Notes under the pieces: generated by a model
Database searches by the model: none
Told to the model about the DNA's origin: nothing
What the model saw: only the letters and a program-made list of their open reading frames with translations
Position numbers and translations under genes: made by a program
Source: SLDF01 sp964537925
GTDB taxonomy: Bacteria > Bacteroidota > Bacteroidia > Chitinophagales > Saprospiraceae
Reading direction: 5' to 3'
Assembly: GCA_964537925.1 (NCBI GenBank)
Contig: CAZICV010000005.1
Location: 62,001-126,000 of the forward strand
DNA length: 64,000 nt
Part shown: piece by piece, positions 47,169 through 57,700 of the stretch
Numbering within the stretch: the stretch's first letter is position 1
Layout of the letters: the number at the start of each line of letters is the position of its first letter

Positions 47169-48581
47169 TCAGTAAAGGCTCACCCGGAACAGGCGGTCAT
47201 AGTTACTTACAGCGTTGGGCCTGGCGAGGTAGTACACATAGCCGTCCCGGATCTTATAGTTGCGCATGTACTTGTGCTTCGGCTCTATATGCGAAGACCG
47301 GCGTATCCCGCCCGTGGCCGGGTTGATCTCGTGAAAGGTCCATTGTCCTTTTTCCCAGAGCCTTGTGTACAACCGCATATATAGCTGGTCCAGGTACATG
47401 TCCTTTTTCCAGCCTCCGAGCTGTCCGAGTCCCTGGTTGTATACCTCACAGGACCGGAGGCTGTCTGTGAAGATATGTACCCTGTGATCCTGGAAGTCAT
47501 AGAGAAACAGTGAGTCCCGTATCGCAAAGGCAGGGGCATATACCGGCTGGAGATACCAGTTTTTCAGCTGCATGATGGCCTGGTCCAGCCCGCTGCTCAG
47601 CATAAGCTGGTACATGAAACTGATACCTTCTTCCGGGTCCCAGGACATGAAACGGTTCCATAAGTTGCGATCAAATCCCGGCTCATCGTAGAACATACCG
47701 TCTATATAGATGGCTGATGCATTCGGTGCGCTGCTGAGGCTGGCGATGATGCTGCTTACCATTCCTTCTGCAAGGGTAGCAGCACGTATGTCCGATATCT
47801 CCGCCAGCAGGACGGGCCTGCCTTGCAGCGAGTCGAAGCGTACATAACGGACATACTGGTTGAAGCCGTGATGGCGCTTCAGCACATAAGATCCGCCTGT
47901 AAATGCTGCACATGGTTCGATCAGTTGCTTGAATATATGCTTCGGGTAGGCAACGGAGCTGTCTATACGCTCGTCGCGGAAGAACAATTCGCGGCAGGTC
48001 TGCTCACCGACCACATGGATGCCTCCCAGGCAGCTTTTGTGCAGGCGGTCCGGGGCAAAATCCATCGGGAGTTCCTGCAGCGGCCGATCTTCACCGTCGG
48101 TGAGGCGCACTATATAGTCTTTGCCCGACTTGATCAGCAGGACCATACGCTCATCCACAAATTCGAAGTCGATGACGTATTCGTCGGCATCGTCGTGGAG
48201 CACCCGGATGCGTGGGGCGGATACGGTCACAGCGCTGAGATCGTGTACATCGGGTTCCAGTCTGAAGTGTAACGCAAACGACTGGTCCTGCCTGGCCTGG
48301 AAGGACTCCCTGGTGAGGTATACGGATTTGGCCTTGTAGCCGATATAGGTACAGGTGATCTCTGCCGGCAGGCGGTCAAGCCTGAGCCTGTACCGACCGT
48401 TCGTATCGCTGGAAACGGCCGGGTCACCGTTGACACTGAGATTTGCCAGCGGCAGACCATTGCCGGACTCATCAAGGACACGCCCGTACAGGATATATAC
48501 CTGCTGGCTGTAAGCAGCCGGAAAGAGCGGCAGACAACAAGCCAATGCTAATATCATACGGTGCCCAAGGCGCATGTGCAT
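47169..48581 (-). CDS. Exported protein with CarboxypepD_reg-like domain and propeller-like body
   Basis: A 470-residue protein with a signal peptide (about 1-24, ending AYSQQ). Residues 27-110 are a carboxypeptidase regulatory-like sandwich (VYILYGRVLDESGNGLPLANLSVNG, SSDTNGRYRLRL, ITCTYIGYKAK). The remainder is probably a six-bladed beta-propeller (DEYVIDFEFVDERMVLLIKSG and similar blades), as seen in many Bacteroidota exported proteins. Function is unknown. No T9SS sorting domain is visible at the C-terminus (FRVSLY). Confidence 0.7.
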   Translation of the reverse strand: MHMRLGHRMILALACCLPLFPAAYSQQVYILYGRVLDESGNGLPLANLSVNGDPAVSSDTNGRYRLRLDRLPAEITCTYIGYKAKSVYLTRESFQARQDQSFALHFRLEPDVHDLSAVTVSAPRIRVLHDDADEYVIDFEFVDERMVLLIKSGKDYIVRLTDGEDRPLQELPMDFAPDRLHKSCLGGIHVVGEQTCRELFFRDERIDSSVAYPKHIFKQLIEPCAAFTGGSYVLKRHHGFNQYVRYVRFDSLQGRPVLLAEISDIRAATLAEGMVSSIIASLSSAPNASAIYIDGMFYDEPGFDRNLWNRFMSWDPEEGISFMYQLMLSSGLDQAIMQLKNWYLQPVYAPAFAIRDSLFLYDFQDHRVHIFTDSLRSCEVYNQGLGQLGGWKKDMYLDQLYMRLYTRLWEKGQWTFHEINPATGGIRRSSHIEPKHKYMRNYKIRDGYVYYLARPNAVSNYDRLFRVSLY

Positions 48582-48719
48582 ACGATTCTATCTCAGAAAG
48601 TTAATCATTGAACCAGGCAGATTGGTCTGTGTGCCATGAAAAAATTACGATCCGGACCTGTGTCAGGGCCGGAGTGCTTGTACAGGAGGCCCTGATTTTG
48701 TATCTTACTGTTTTAGGCC

Positions 48720-50516
48720 ATGACCTGGAAAGAGAGATTCAAGGCACTGCGCTATATACCGCCCTTCCTGCGGCAGATCTGGAGCGTACATCCCGGTATG
48801 GTTACTGCCAATATCGTGTGCAGGGCCATCAAGGCGGTGCTGCCTGCACTGATCCTGTACACGGGCAAACTGATCATAGACGAAGTAGTACTGCTTGCCG
48901 GGCAGCACACAAGAGAATATGATATCCTGCTGCAGTGGGTATTGCTGGAATGCGGCTTCGTTGTGCTATCAGACTACCTGGGTCGTCGCATATCGCTGCT
49001 TGACAGCTTGCTCGGCGATCTCTTTGCCAACGAAAGTTCTTTACGGCTGATGCAGCATGCAGCTATGCTGGATATGGCCCAGTTTGAGGATGCACGATTC
49101 TACGACAAGCTGGAGCGCGCGCGACGGCAGACGGTGGGCAGGACAGTATTGCTCTCGCAGGTACTCACGCAGATGCAGGACCTGGTGACAATTGTCTTTC
49201 TCGGAGCGGGTCTGGTGATCATGATCCCCTGGCTGCTGCCGATACTCTTCCTGTCGGTGATACCTTCTTTCCTCGGAGAGACCCATTTCAGCGCGCGCAG
49301 CTACTCGCTGACCCGGAGCTGGACCCCGCGCCGCAGAGAACTGGACTACCTGCGCTATGTCGGCGCCAGTGACGAGACAGCCAAGGAGGTCAAGGTCTTC
49401 GGGCTTTCGGACTTCCTCACCGGCCGGTTTGCAGAGGTAGCGGCAAAGTACTATACGGAAAACAAGGCGCTTGCCATCAACCGGTTCAGGTGGGGCGTTT
49501 TCCTGTCGGTCGTCGGCACGCTGGGCTATTACAGCGCCTACGGGATCATTCTCTACCAGGCAGTCGGCGGCCGGATCACGATCGGAGATCTTGCCTTCCT
49601 ATCCGGCTCATTCAATCGTATGAAATCCCTGATGGAGAGCATACTCGGCAAGTTTTCCGGTATGGCGGAGAGCGCGCTGTATCTCCAGGATTATTTCGAG
49701 TTTTTCCAGTTGCAGCCCTCTATTTTGCCTCCAAAGCAGTCCGTTCCTTTTCCCCGGCCGATACGCGAGGGCTTTGTCTTCGAGGATGTCGGGTTCAGGT
49801 ATGAGCATTCCGAACGATGGGCTTTGCGTCACCTCAACCTGGTGATCCGTCGCGGTGAGAAAGTAGCGCTGGTAGGCGAGAATGGTTCAGGCAAAACAAC
49901 ACTGGTCAAACTCCTGGCGCGACTCTACGATCCGCGGGAAGGCAGGATACTGCTGGACGGCGTAGACCTGAGAGAATATGATCCTGCGGACCTTCGCAAG
50001 GAGATCGGTGTGATCTTCCAGGACTTTGTACGATTTCACCTGATCGCTTCGGAGAATATCGCCGTAGGGCGGATCGACCGGCGCGATGATATGCCGCTCA
50101 TATCGGATGCGGCCAGGCAGAGCCTGGCAGATGAAGTGATCGCAGGATTGCCGGAAGGATACCGGCAGATGATCGGCCGGCGCTTTGAGGAGGGGCTTGA
50201 CCTCTCCGGGGGGCAGTGGCAGAAGATAGCCCTGGCCCGGGCGTATATGCGGGATGCCCAGGTGTTCATACTGGATGAGCCGACAGCGGCGCTGGATGCA
50301 CGGGCTGAGCACGAGGTGTTTCAGCGGTTTTCCGAACTGACCAGGGGCAAGACCTCCGTACTGATATCTCACCGGTTCAGCACAGTCCGTATGGCAGACC
50401 GTATCCTGGTACTGGATCAGGGTGGGCTGCTGGAAGAAGGTAGCCACGACGAACTACTGGCTCTTGGCGGCCGGTATGCGGAACTCTTCGCCTTGCAGGC
50501 CAGAGGCTATCGCTGA
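48720..50516 (+). CDS. ABC transporter, fused permease and ATPase
   Basis: A 598-residue half-transporter. The N-terminal membrane domain (about residues 20-310) is less hydrophobic than MsbA. The ATPase domain has Walker A GENGSGKT at about 386-393, signature LSGGQWQK at about 495 and Walker B VFILDEPTAALDA, followed by ISHRFSTVR. The divergent permease part and the signature variant (GGQWQK) place it among the multidrug/peptide exporters rather than lipid flippases. It is alone in its transcript and convergent with dnaE. The box TATCTTAC at about 48700 is a near-match only. Confidence 0.9.
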   Translation: MTWKERFKALRYIPPFLRQIWSVHPGMVTANIVCRAIKAVLPALILYTGKLIIDEVVLLAGQHTREYDILLQWVLLECGFVVLSDYLGRRISLLDSLLGDLFANESSLRLMQHAAMLDMAQFEDARFYDKLERARRQTVGRTVLLSQVLTQMQDLVTIVFLGAGLVIMIPWLLPILFLSVIPSFLGETHFSARSYSLTRSWTPRRRELDYLRYVGASDETAKEVKVFGLSDFLTGRFAEVAAKYYTENKALAINRFRWGVFLSVVGTLGYYSAYGIILYQAVGGRITIGDLAFLSGSFNRMKSLMESILGKFSGMAESALYLQDYFEFFQLQPSILPPKQSVPFPRPIREGFVFEDVGFRYEHSERWALRHLNLVIRRGEKVALVGENGSGKTTLVKLLARLYDPREGRILLDGVDLREYDPADLRKEIGVIFQDFVRFHLIASENIAVGRIDRRDDMPLISDAARQSLADEVIAGLPEGYRQMIGRRFEEGLDLSGGQWQKIALARAYMRDAQVFILDEPTAALDARAEHEVFQRFSELTRGKTSVLISHRFSTVRMADRILVLDQGGLLEEGSHDELLALGGRYAELFALQARGYR

Positions 50517-50544
50517 ACAAAGAGTGCCCGGCTCCTGCTACCTG

Positions 50545-53500
50545 CTAGTTGAGCTTGTACCCGATGCCCAGCTTGTCGAGCTCGTGGAGCAAGGAGGCTT
50601 CGACCTGTATACCTCCGTTTTCGGAGATGAGCGGCCAGGAGACCTTGGCCTCCGGATCTGCCAGCAGCACCTTGAGCTTATGTGACCCGCGGCGGTTGTG
50701 GCAGATGCCGATCAGTTCATCGAGTGCCGACTCCGTGAGCGCCGAGGGTGTGACCATGAGTGTGATCGACTGTATGAGTTGCTGAGAGGCTTCTTCGAGT
50801 TGCTGCACCTTATCGACCTGGAGCATGTATTCCTCACCGTTGTAGCGCTTCTGGTAGTTGCCTTCGATCATGAGCATCTGGCCTTCTTCGAAGAGGTGCT
50901 TGAACTTCATATACGTGTCCTTGAAGAGCTGTACCTCCATCTCCGACTCGTAGTCCTGGATAGTGAAAAATCCGTATCCTGCGCCGCGCTGGTTGATCCT
51001 GTGCTGTGCACGTGTGACGATACCTGCTACGCGTACCCGCCGTTCGCGGAACTCTTCGAGCCGGGACAGCGGGCATGTCGTGAAATGAAGTACTTCTATC
51101 CGGTAGGTGTCGAGCGGGTGGGCGCTGAGGTAGATGCCGATGGTCTCTTTCTCCCGCGCCAGGCTGTATACGAGGCTCCAGGGCTCACAGACCGGCATGG
51201 ACGGCTCCGGTATATCCGATGCAGCTGCCGACCCGAAGAGGGATATCTGTGAGGACGCGTCGGCTTCCTGGCAGGCATTGCCATAGCGGATAGCGTGCTC
51301 TATCAGTGTATCATATTTGTCGGATGGAGCAAAATACTGACCGCGATGCGTACCGGCAAAGCAGTCGAAACCACCCGCCCATACCAGGCACTCGAAGGAC
51401 TTCTTGTTGACTGCGCGCAGATTGACCCGTTTGGCAAAGTCGAAGATGCTCCGGAAAGGTCCGTTTTCCCGTCGTTCCTGCAATATGAGGTCGATCGCAG
51501 CTTCTCCCAGGCCTTTGATACCTGACATACCAAAGCGGATCTCTCCCTTGTCGTTGGGGGCGAAGTTCAGGTCCGATTCATTGATGTCGGGACCCAGGAC
51601 CGGTACGCCCAACCGTCGGCACTCCTCCATGAAGAAGGTGATCTTGTCGATATTGCCTTTGGTATGCGTGAGTACGGCCGCCATAAACTCTGCCGTATAG
51701 TGCGCCTTGAGGTAGGCGGTCTGGTAGGCGACTACAGCATAGCAGGTAGAGTGGGACTTATTGAAAGCATAGGAAGCAAACTTCTCCCAGTCCGTCCAGA
51801 TCTTCTCGAGCTTGGCCTGTGGGTGGCCGTTGGCTACTGCCTGTTCGATGAACTGGGGCTTCAGTTTGTTGAGTACCGCGATCTGCTTTTTTCCCATTGC
51901 TTTTCGCAGCGTGTCTGCCTCGCCCTTGCTGAACCCGGCCAGCTTCTGTGATAACAACATCACCTGCTCCTGGTAGACGGTGATGCCGTAGCTCTCCTCC
52001 AGGTAATCCTTCATCTCCGGCAGATCATACTGTACAGTCTCCTGGCCATGCTTGCGGGCGATGAAAGATGGTATATACTGGAGCGGGCCCGGCCTGTAGA
52101 GGGCGTTCATGGCGATCAGGTCTTCGAGCTTGTCGGGTTTCAGTTCTTTGAGGTATTTCTGCATACCTGCGGATTCGAACTGGAACACCCCGTTGGTCTC
52201 GCCGCGTTGAAAGAGTTCGTAAGTCTTCGTATCGTCCAGCGGCAGATCATCCAACACGATCTCCCGGCCGTAGTTGCGCTCGATCATCTCGATCGCATCC
52301 TTGAGGATGGTAAGGGTTTTCAGGCCCAGGAAGTCCATTTTGAGTACGCCGGCATCTTCTACCACACTTCCTTCAAACTGTGTCACGAGCAGCTCGGCAT
52401 CCTTGGCCGTGGACACTGGTAAGATATTGGTCAGGTCCTCCGGTGCGATGATGATGCCGGCTGCGTGTATGCCGGTATTGCGTACGGAGCCTTCCAGCTT
52501 TTCCGCCTCCTTCAGCACCTGTGCCCTGGCATCGCTACCGGCGTAGATATCCCTGAGTTTCCGGACGTCGTCCAATACTTCGGAGCCAAAGTCTTCTTTG
52601 TCGCGCAGGCTGTTTTCCCCATCCAGCGGGGCATGGAGTACACGGCCCAGCTTGACTCCCGGCCGGTCGGGTACCAGCTTGGCGAGCGCATTTGCTTCGA
52701 CCAGCGGCAGGTCGAGTGCCCTGGCTACGTCTTTGATGCTCATCTTGGCGGCCATGGAGCCGTACGTGATGATCTGGGCTACCTGGTTGCGGCCATATTT
52801 CTGTACCACATAATCGATCACTTTCTGCCTGCCCTCGTCATCAAAATCCGTATCGATATCGGGCATGCTTTTGCGTTCCGGGTTGAGGAACCGCTCGAAA
52901 AGCAGGTTATACTTGATCGGGTCTATATTGGTGATCCCGATGCAGTAGGCGACAGCCGATCCTGCTGCGGATCCCCGGCCGGGGCCCACATATACCCCCA
53001 GGTCCCTGCCGGCCCGGATGAAGTCGGCCACGATCAGGAAGTACCCTGAGAATCCCATTGTACGGATCGTGAACAGCTCGAATCGCAGCCTTTCCTCGAT
53101 CTCGGGCGTCAGCTCTCCGTAGCGCTTCCTGGCGCCCTCGTAGGTGATGTGTTCCAGGTAGGCGTCCTGGTCGCTGAATCCCTCGGGGAGCGGAAAGTTG
53201 GGCAGCAGTATATCCTTCTTCAGGTCCAGCACTTCTATCTTGTCCACGATGGCGTTCGTATTGTCGATCGCCTCAGGTATGTCGCTGAAGAGACGGCTCA
53301 TCTCCGACTGGCTCTTGAAGTAGAACTGGTCATTCGGGAAGCCGAAGCGGTAGCCTTTGCCGTACTCCTCGTCTGTGGCGATCGGGGTACTCTGGATATC
53401 TCCCGTGTTCACGCAGAGCAGGATATCGTGTGCATTGGCATCCTCCTTGTCCACATAATGGGAATCGTTGGAAGCAATGACCGGCACCTGGTGTTTGGCG

Positions 53501-54120
53501 GCAAAGCGTAGCAGTACTTCATTGACCTTGACCTGGTCTTCGAGGTCATGGCGCTGGAGCTCCACGTAGTAGTCCTCGCCAAACAGATCCAGCCACCATT
53601 TGAAGACTTCTTCAGCCTCTTTTTCTCCTTTTTGGAGTATAGTCTGCGGAACCTGGGCGCCGAGGCAGCAGGTCGTCGCGATGAGCCCTTCGTGGTATTG
53701 CAGCACAAGTTCTTTGTCGATCCGCGGCCATTTGCTGTAGAGCCCTTCTATGTACCCGAGGGAACAGAGTTTGCTCAGGTTTTTATAGCCTGTTTCGTTC
53801 TTCGCAAGGAATAGCTGGTGGTATCTCTTATCGCGGTTGTCTTTGGTAAACTGTTTCTGGTGGCGATTCTCTACCAGGTAGAACTCACAACCGACGATGG
53901 GTTTTACCTTCAGCCGTTTGTCATTTTTATCATCCGGGTTGAGCCGGTGCTTCTGGGCTTCCGAGACGAACTGGAATACCCCGAACATATTGCCGTGGTC
54001 CGTGATCGCGATCGCAGGCATTTCATCTTTCAGCGCCTTCTTGTACAGGTCCGAAATATTCGCAGCGCCGTCCAGGAGCGAGAACTGTGTGTGAACGTGC
54101 AGGTGACTGAAAGTAGGCAT
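50545..54120 (-). CDS. dnaE: DNA polymerase III alpha subunit
   Basis: The replicative polymerase catalytic chain, 1,191 residues, full length. The N-terminal PHP domain begins with HLHVHTQFSLLDG and AITDHGNMFG. The palm has the catalytic acidic motif PDIDTDFDDEGR (three Asp) at about 420-431. The finger and HhH regions follow, and the C-terminal OB-fold VRVAGIVTRAQHRINQRG is present. No frameshift or gap is seen. It is transcribed alone on the minus strand. Confidence 0.97.
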   Translation of the reverse strand: MPTFSHLHVHTQFSLLDGAANISDLYKKALKDEMPAIAITDHGNMFGVFQFVSEAQKHRLNPDDKNDKRLKVKPIVGCEFYLVENRHQKQFTKDNRDKRYHQLFLAKNETGYKNLSKLCSLGYIEGLYSKWPRIDKELVLQYHEGLIATTCCLGAQVPQTILQKGEKEAEEVFKWWLDLFGEDYYVELQRHDLEDQVKVNEVLLRFAAKHQVPVIASNDSHYVDKEDANAHDILLCVNTGDIQSTPIATDEEYGKGYRFGFPNDQFYFKSQSEMSRLFSDIPEAIDNTNAIVDKIEVLDLKKDILLPNFPLPEGFSDQDAYLEHITYEGARKRYGELTPEIEERLRFELFTIRTMGFSGYFLIVADFIRAGRDLGVYVGPGRGSAAGSAVAYCIGITNIDPIKYNLLFERFLNPERKSMPDIDTDFDDEGRQKVIDYVVQKYGRNQVAQIITYGSMAAKMSIKDVARALDLPLVEANALAKLVPDRPGVKLGRVLHAPLDGENSLRDKEDFGSEVLDDVRKLRDIYAGSDARAQVLKEAEKLEGSVRNTGIHAAGIIIAPEDLTNILPVSTAKDAELLVTQFEGSVVEDAGVLKMDFLGLKTLTILKDAIEMIERNYGREIVLDDLPLDDTKTYELFQRGETNGVFQFESAGMQKYLKELKPDKLEDLIAMNALYRPGPLQYIPSFIARKHGQETVQYDLPEMKDYLEESYGITVYQEQVMLLSQKLAGFSKGEADTLRKAMGKKQIAVLNKLKPQFIEQAVANGHPQAKLEKIWTDWEKFASYAFNKSHSTCYAVVAYQTAYLKAHYTAEFMAAVLTHTKGNIDKITFFMEECRRLGVPVLGPDINESDLNFAPNDKGEIRFGMSGIKGLGEAAIDLILQERRENGPFRSIFDFAKRVNLRAVNKKSFECLVWAGGFDCFAGTHRGQYFAPSDKYDTLIEHAIRYGNACQEADASSQISLFGSAAASDIPEPSMPVCEPWSLVYSLAREKETIGIYLSAHPLDTYRIEVLHFTTCPLSRLEEFRERRVRVAGIVTRAQHRINQRGAGYGFFTIQDYESEMEVQLFKDTYMKFKHLFEEGQMLMIEGNYQKRYNGEEYMLQVDKVQQLEEASQQLIQSITLMVTPSALTESALDELIGICHNRRGSHKLKVLLADPEAKVSWPLISENGGIQVEASLLHELDKLGIGYKLN

Positions 54121-54491
54121 GACTCAGGATCGGTTAAGGGATAGCTAATATATGAATTTTACAGATGCCGGGTCGCGTGCACCCGCCGGTTGAAGGCTTT
54201 TCTGGTTTTTATACTGTTGATTTTCAGTCATATACGAAGAGTTCCCGGGTATGATCCAGGCCGGTCATATTACCATCTCAGCAGGCCTCCTGCCGGACCT
54301 TCGGGGTGACTTGAGACCCAGGTATGCCAACAATCAGCTATCTTGTATGTTTCTGGCTCGTACGGCTTTATTTGCCCTGACGATATTGTACGTCAGGATG
54401 GGTGCGGCTGTTGAACCAATGACCGTAGGCCGCCGGTAAATCGGATGGCCGGCGAAGAAACCAAATAGGAACGAAAATCTAAACTTTGACT
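54121..54491. other. 371-bp divergent intergenic region between dnaE and the acylphosphatase gene
   Basis: No gene of good quality. An inverted repeat CCTGACG/CGTCAGG with an 8-nt AT-rich spacer lies at 54376-54397 and could be an operator or a small hairpin. A near-match -7 box (TAAACTTTG) sits at the right edge. Confidence 0.4.
54480..54488 (+). promoter_or_regulatory. Near-match -7 box TAAACTTTG for the acylphosphatase gene
   Basis: TA-AAC-TTTG has one base too many between TA and TTTG. It ends 3 nt before the ATG at 54492. The in-frame TTG at 54486 lies within it. Confidence 0.4.
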
Positions 54492-54761
54492 ATGGAGAGA
54501 TACATGATACGTATAGACGGAAAGGTACAGGGAGTGTGGTTCAGGAAAACGACCGTAGATAAGGCCAAAGCCCTCGGTTTGTCCGGGTTCATTCAGAATG
54601 AGCCGGACGGCGGGCTGACACTGGAAATCGAAGGCAACAAAAAAGACCTCATCGAATTTGTTTCCTGGGCGCTGGAGGGACCGGACGATGCATCTGTACA
54701 GGCAATGACGCTGGTCAAAGGGCCTGCAGCCGGCTACGAAGGCATGGTGATCAGGGGGTAA
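54492..54761 (+). CDS. Acylphosphatase
   Basis: An 89-residue enzyme that hydrolyses acyl phosphates. The phosphate-binding loop GKVQGVWFRK (residues 10-19) has the catalytic Arg, and the Asn is in GFIQNEPDGG. The ATG at 54492 is chosen because the family needs about nine residues before the GxVQGV loop; the ATG at 54504 would remove strand 1. It stands alone between dnaE and mfd. Confidence 0.92.
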   Translation: MERYMIRIDGKVQGVWFRKTTVDKAKALGLSGFIQNEPDGGLTLEIEGNKKDLIEFVSWALEGPDDASVQAMTLVKGPAAGYEGMVIRG

Positions 54762-54791
54762 GTGTACTACAGGTTAGGCTTGTGTCCTGCC

Positions 54792-57700
54792 TCAGGCCTC
54801 CTGGGTATCGCCCAGTGCATCATACAGGCCCTGCAGGAAATTTCTCGCTTGTGAAAGGGTACCGATCTTCTCTTTGATGAGGCAAAGTTGCTTGCTGCCG
54901 GGTTTGAGTTGTATGCCCAGCGCCTGGCCCTTGCCGGCGATCAGCGCCATGAAAGACTGGAAAAACGGTGTCTCAAAGAATGGTGACTGGGGGTTGGAGA
55001 TGAAATAACAACTGAGCTTGCGGTTTTTGAGCAATATTCGCTCGAAGGCCATTTTACGGGCGATCCAGCGCAGCCTCAACCCGTCGAACAGTTCCTTGAC
55101 CTGCCACGGCAACGGACCAAACCTGTCCTGTATCCGCTCTGCAAAGGCAAGGATCTCCTCTTCTTTTTCAAGACTGTCCAGCTCGGTGTACAGGCTTAAT
55201 CTCTCTTGTATGCTCGACACGTAGTGATCCGGGATATGCATCTCGATATCTGTATCGATCTGGATACTGCGGATGAAGTTCTTCTCTTTTTCCAGCTCTT
55301 CCCTGAACAGGTCCTTGTAGTCTGTCTCCTTTAGTTCCGTGATGGCTTCTTCCAGTATCTTCTGGTACGTGTCGTACCCTACGTCCGATATAAAACCACT
55401 TTGTTCAGCGCCTAGCAGGTTACCCGCTCCGCGTATATCGAGGTCGCGCATCGCGATGTTGAATCCGCTGCCCAGGTCCGTGAACTCTTCCAGTGTCCGC
55501 AGTCTTTTGCGGGCTTCGGCGGTCAGTACCGATAGCGGTGGGCTGAACAGATAGCAGAAAGCCTTGCGGTTGCTTCGCCCGACCCGGCCCCGCAACTGGT
55601 GCAGGTCGCTCAGGCCAAACTGGTGGGCGTTGTTGATGATGATGGTATTGACATTGGGTATGTCCAACCCGGTCTCGATGATATTCGTACAGACCAGTAC
55701 ATCGTATTTGCCGCCGATGAAGTCTACCAGGGTCGTCTCCAGGACTTTGGCGTCCATCTGTCCGTGTACGGCGATCACGGTTACATCGGGGCAGATGCGC
55801 TGTATCATGGCCGCCATATCGGCCAGGGACTTGACCCTGTTGTGGACCAGGAATACTTGTCCGCCCCGGTTCACCTCGTAGTAGATGGCATCGCGTACGA
55901 CTTCCTCGCTGAAGACACGCGCTTCGGTCTGGATCGGCTGCCTGTTGGGTGGAGGAGTACGTATGATCGACAGGTCGCGCGCCGCCATGAGCGAAAACTG
56001 TAGTGTACGCGGTATCGGTGTAGCAGTGAGCGTGAGCGTGTCTACATTGACCTTGAACTGCCGGAGTTTTTCTTTGGACGATACGCCGAACTTCTGCTCT
56101 TCATCTATGATGAGCAGGCCCAGGTCTTTGAAGCCCACCGTCTTGTTGAGCATCGCGTGAGTACCAATGACCAGGTCGATCTTGCCTTCCTTCAGGCGAA
56201 CGGCCACTTCATTGCGTTCTGCCGTGGTCCTGAACCGGTTCAGGTAGTCCACTGTACAGCCAAACTCTTTCAGGCGTTCGGAGAAGGTCTTGTAGTGCTG
56301 CAGCGCCAGGATAGTGGTGGGCACCAATACTGCAACCTGCTTGCCGTCGGTGACGGCCTTGAATGCAGCCCGTATCGCGACTTCGGTCTTTCCGAAACCC
56401 ACGTCGCCGCAGATGAGCCTGTCCATGGGATAGGGCTTCATCATATCTTCTTTGATATCGTTGGTCGCTTTGAGCTGGTCCGGTGTGTCTTCGTAGATAA
56501 AGGAGGCTTCCAGTTCGTTCTGCAGGTACCCGTCCGGCGCAAAGGCAAATCCTTTCGCTGCTTTTCTTTGGGCATAGAGCTTGATCAACTCGCCGGCGAT
56601 GTCTTTGACCTTCTTCTTGGTCCTGGCCTTGAGTGTTTTCCAGGTGTCCGAACCGAGCTTGTGCAGTTTGGGCTCTGTACCTTCTTTGCCGACGTATTTG
56701 GAGATCTTGTGAAGGGAGTTGATGCCTACGTACAGCAAGTCGTTGTTCTGGTATATCAGGCGCACAGCCTCCTGTACCTGTCCGTTGAATTCGATCTTTT
56801 CGAGGCCGGAGTATCGCCCCACGCCGTGATCAATATGTGTCACATAGTCTCCCGGCTGCAGTTCCTTGAGCAGTTTGAGATTGAGCGCCTGTTCGCGGCT
56901 GAAGCGTTTGCGTAGCCTGTAGGTGTGAAAGCGCTGAAAGATCTGGTGATCTGTATAGCAGGCGATCTTCAGCGCTTTGTCCGTGAAACCCTGATCAAGT
57001 GCGATGCCTACCGGTTCAAACCGCACATCTGCATTCAGGTCTGCGAAGATGCTGTAGAAGCGCTCGACCTGACGGGGATTATCTGTGAAAAGATAGTTTG
57101 TGAAGCCTGCTTTGGTATTCTCCTTCAGATCCCGGATCAGGAGATCAAACTGTTTGTTGAAACTGGGCTGCGGCGCTGCTTCGAAACTGATCTCAGCGCC
57201 CGGGTTGCGCAGCAGGGCGGATACCTTGTCACACTGGATCAACCCAAACTCCTGCAGGTCGGCCAGTACCTGTCCGGGCTGTACAAATGCCCGGTCTCTC
57301 AGCAGGTCTTTCAGTACATCGTCTTCTATAAGTGCTATGCGTGTCGCATACCCCGCTGCCGAGTCAAAGCAGGTCTGCAGCCTGTCTGTCAGCATATCCA
57401 GGTCGCGGACCCATATAGTCGTATCCCTGGGGAGTACGCGGAACAGTGAGACCTTGTCAGCCCGGCTGAAGCGGGTGTTGATATTGGGTACGATCAGTAC
57501 CTTGGCAATATTGCGGCGGGAAAGCTGGTCGGTCGGATCGAATGTACGGATACTCTCTACCGTATCGTCAAAGAGTTCGACCCGGTAGGGTAGCTCGTTG
57601 CCGAAGGAAAAGATATCCACGATGCCGCCCCGGATTGAGAATTGCCCCGGTTCGAACACAAAATCCGTACGCTCGAATCCGTACTCCGTGAGTACTTCCA

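Noticed and set aside
54251..54439. A 62-codon plus-strand frame between dnaE and the acylphosphatase gene
   Set aside because: It shows no domain, lipobox or typical composition, and there is no promoter in front of it.
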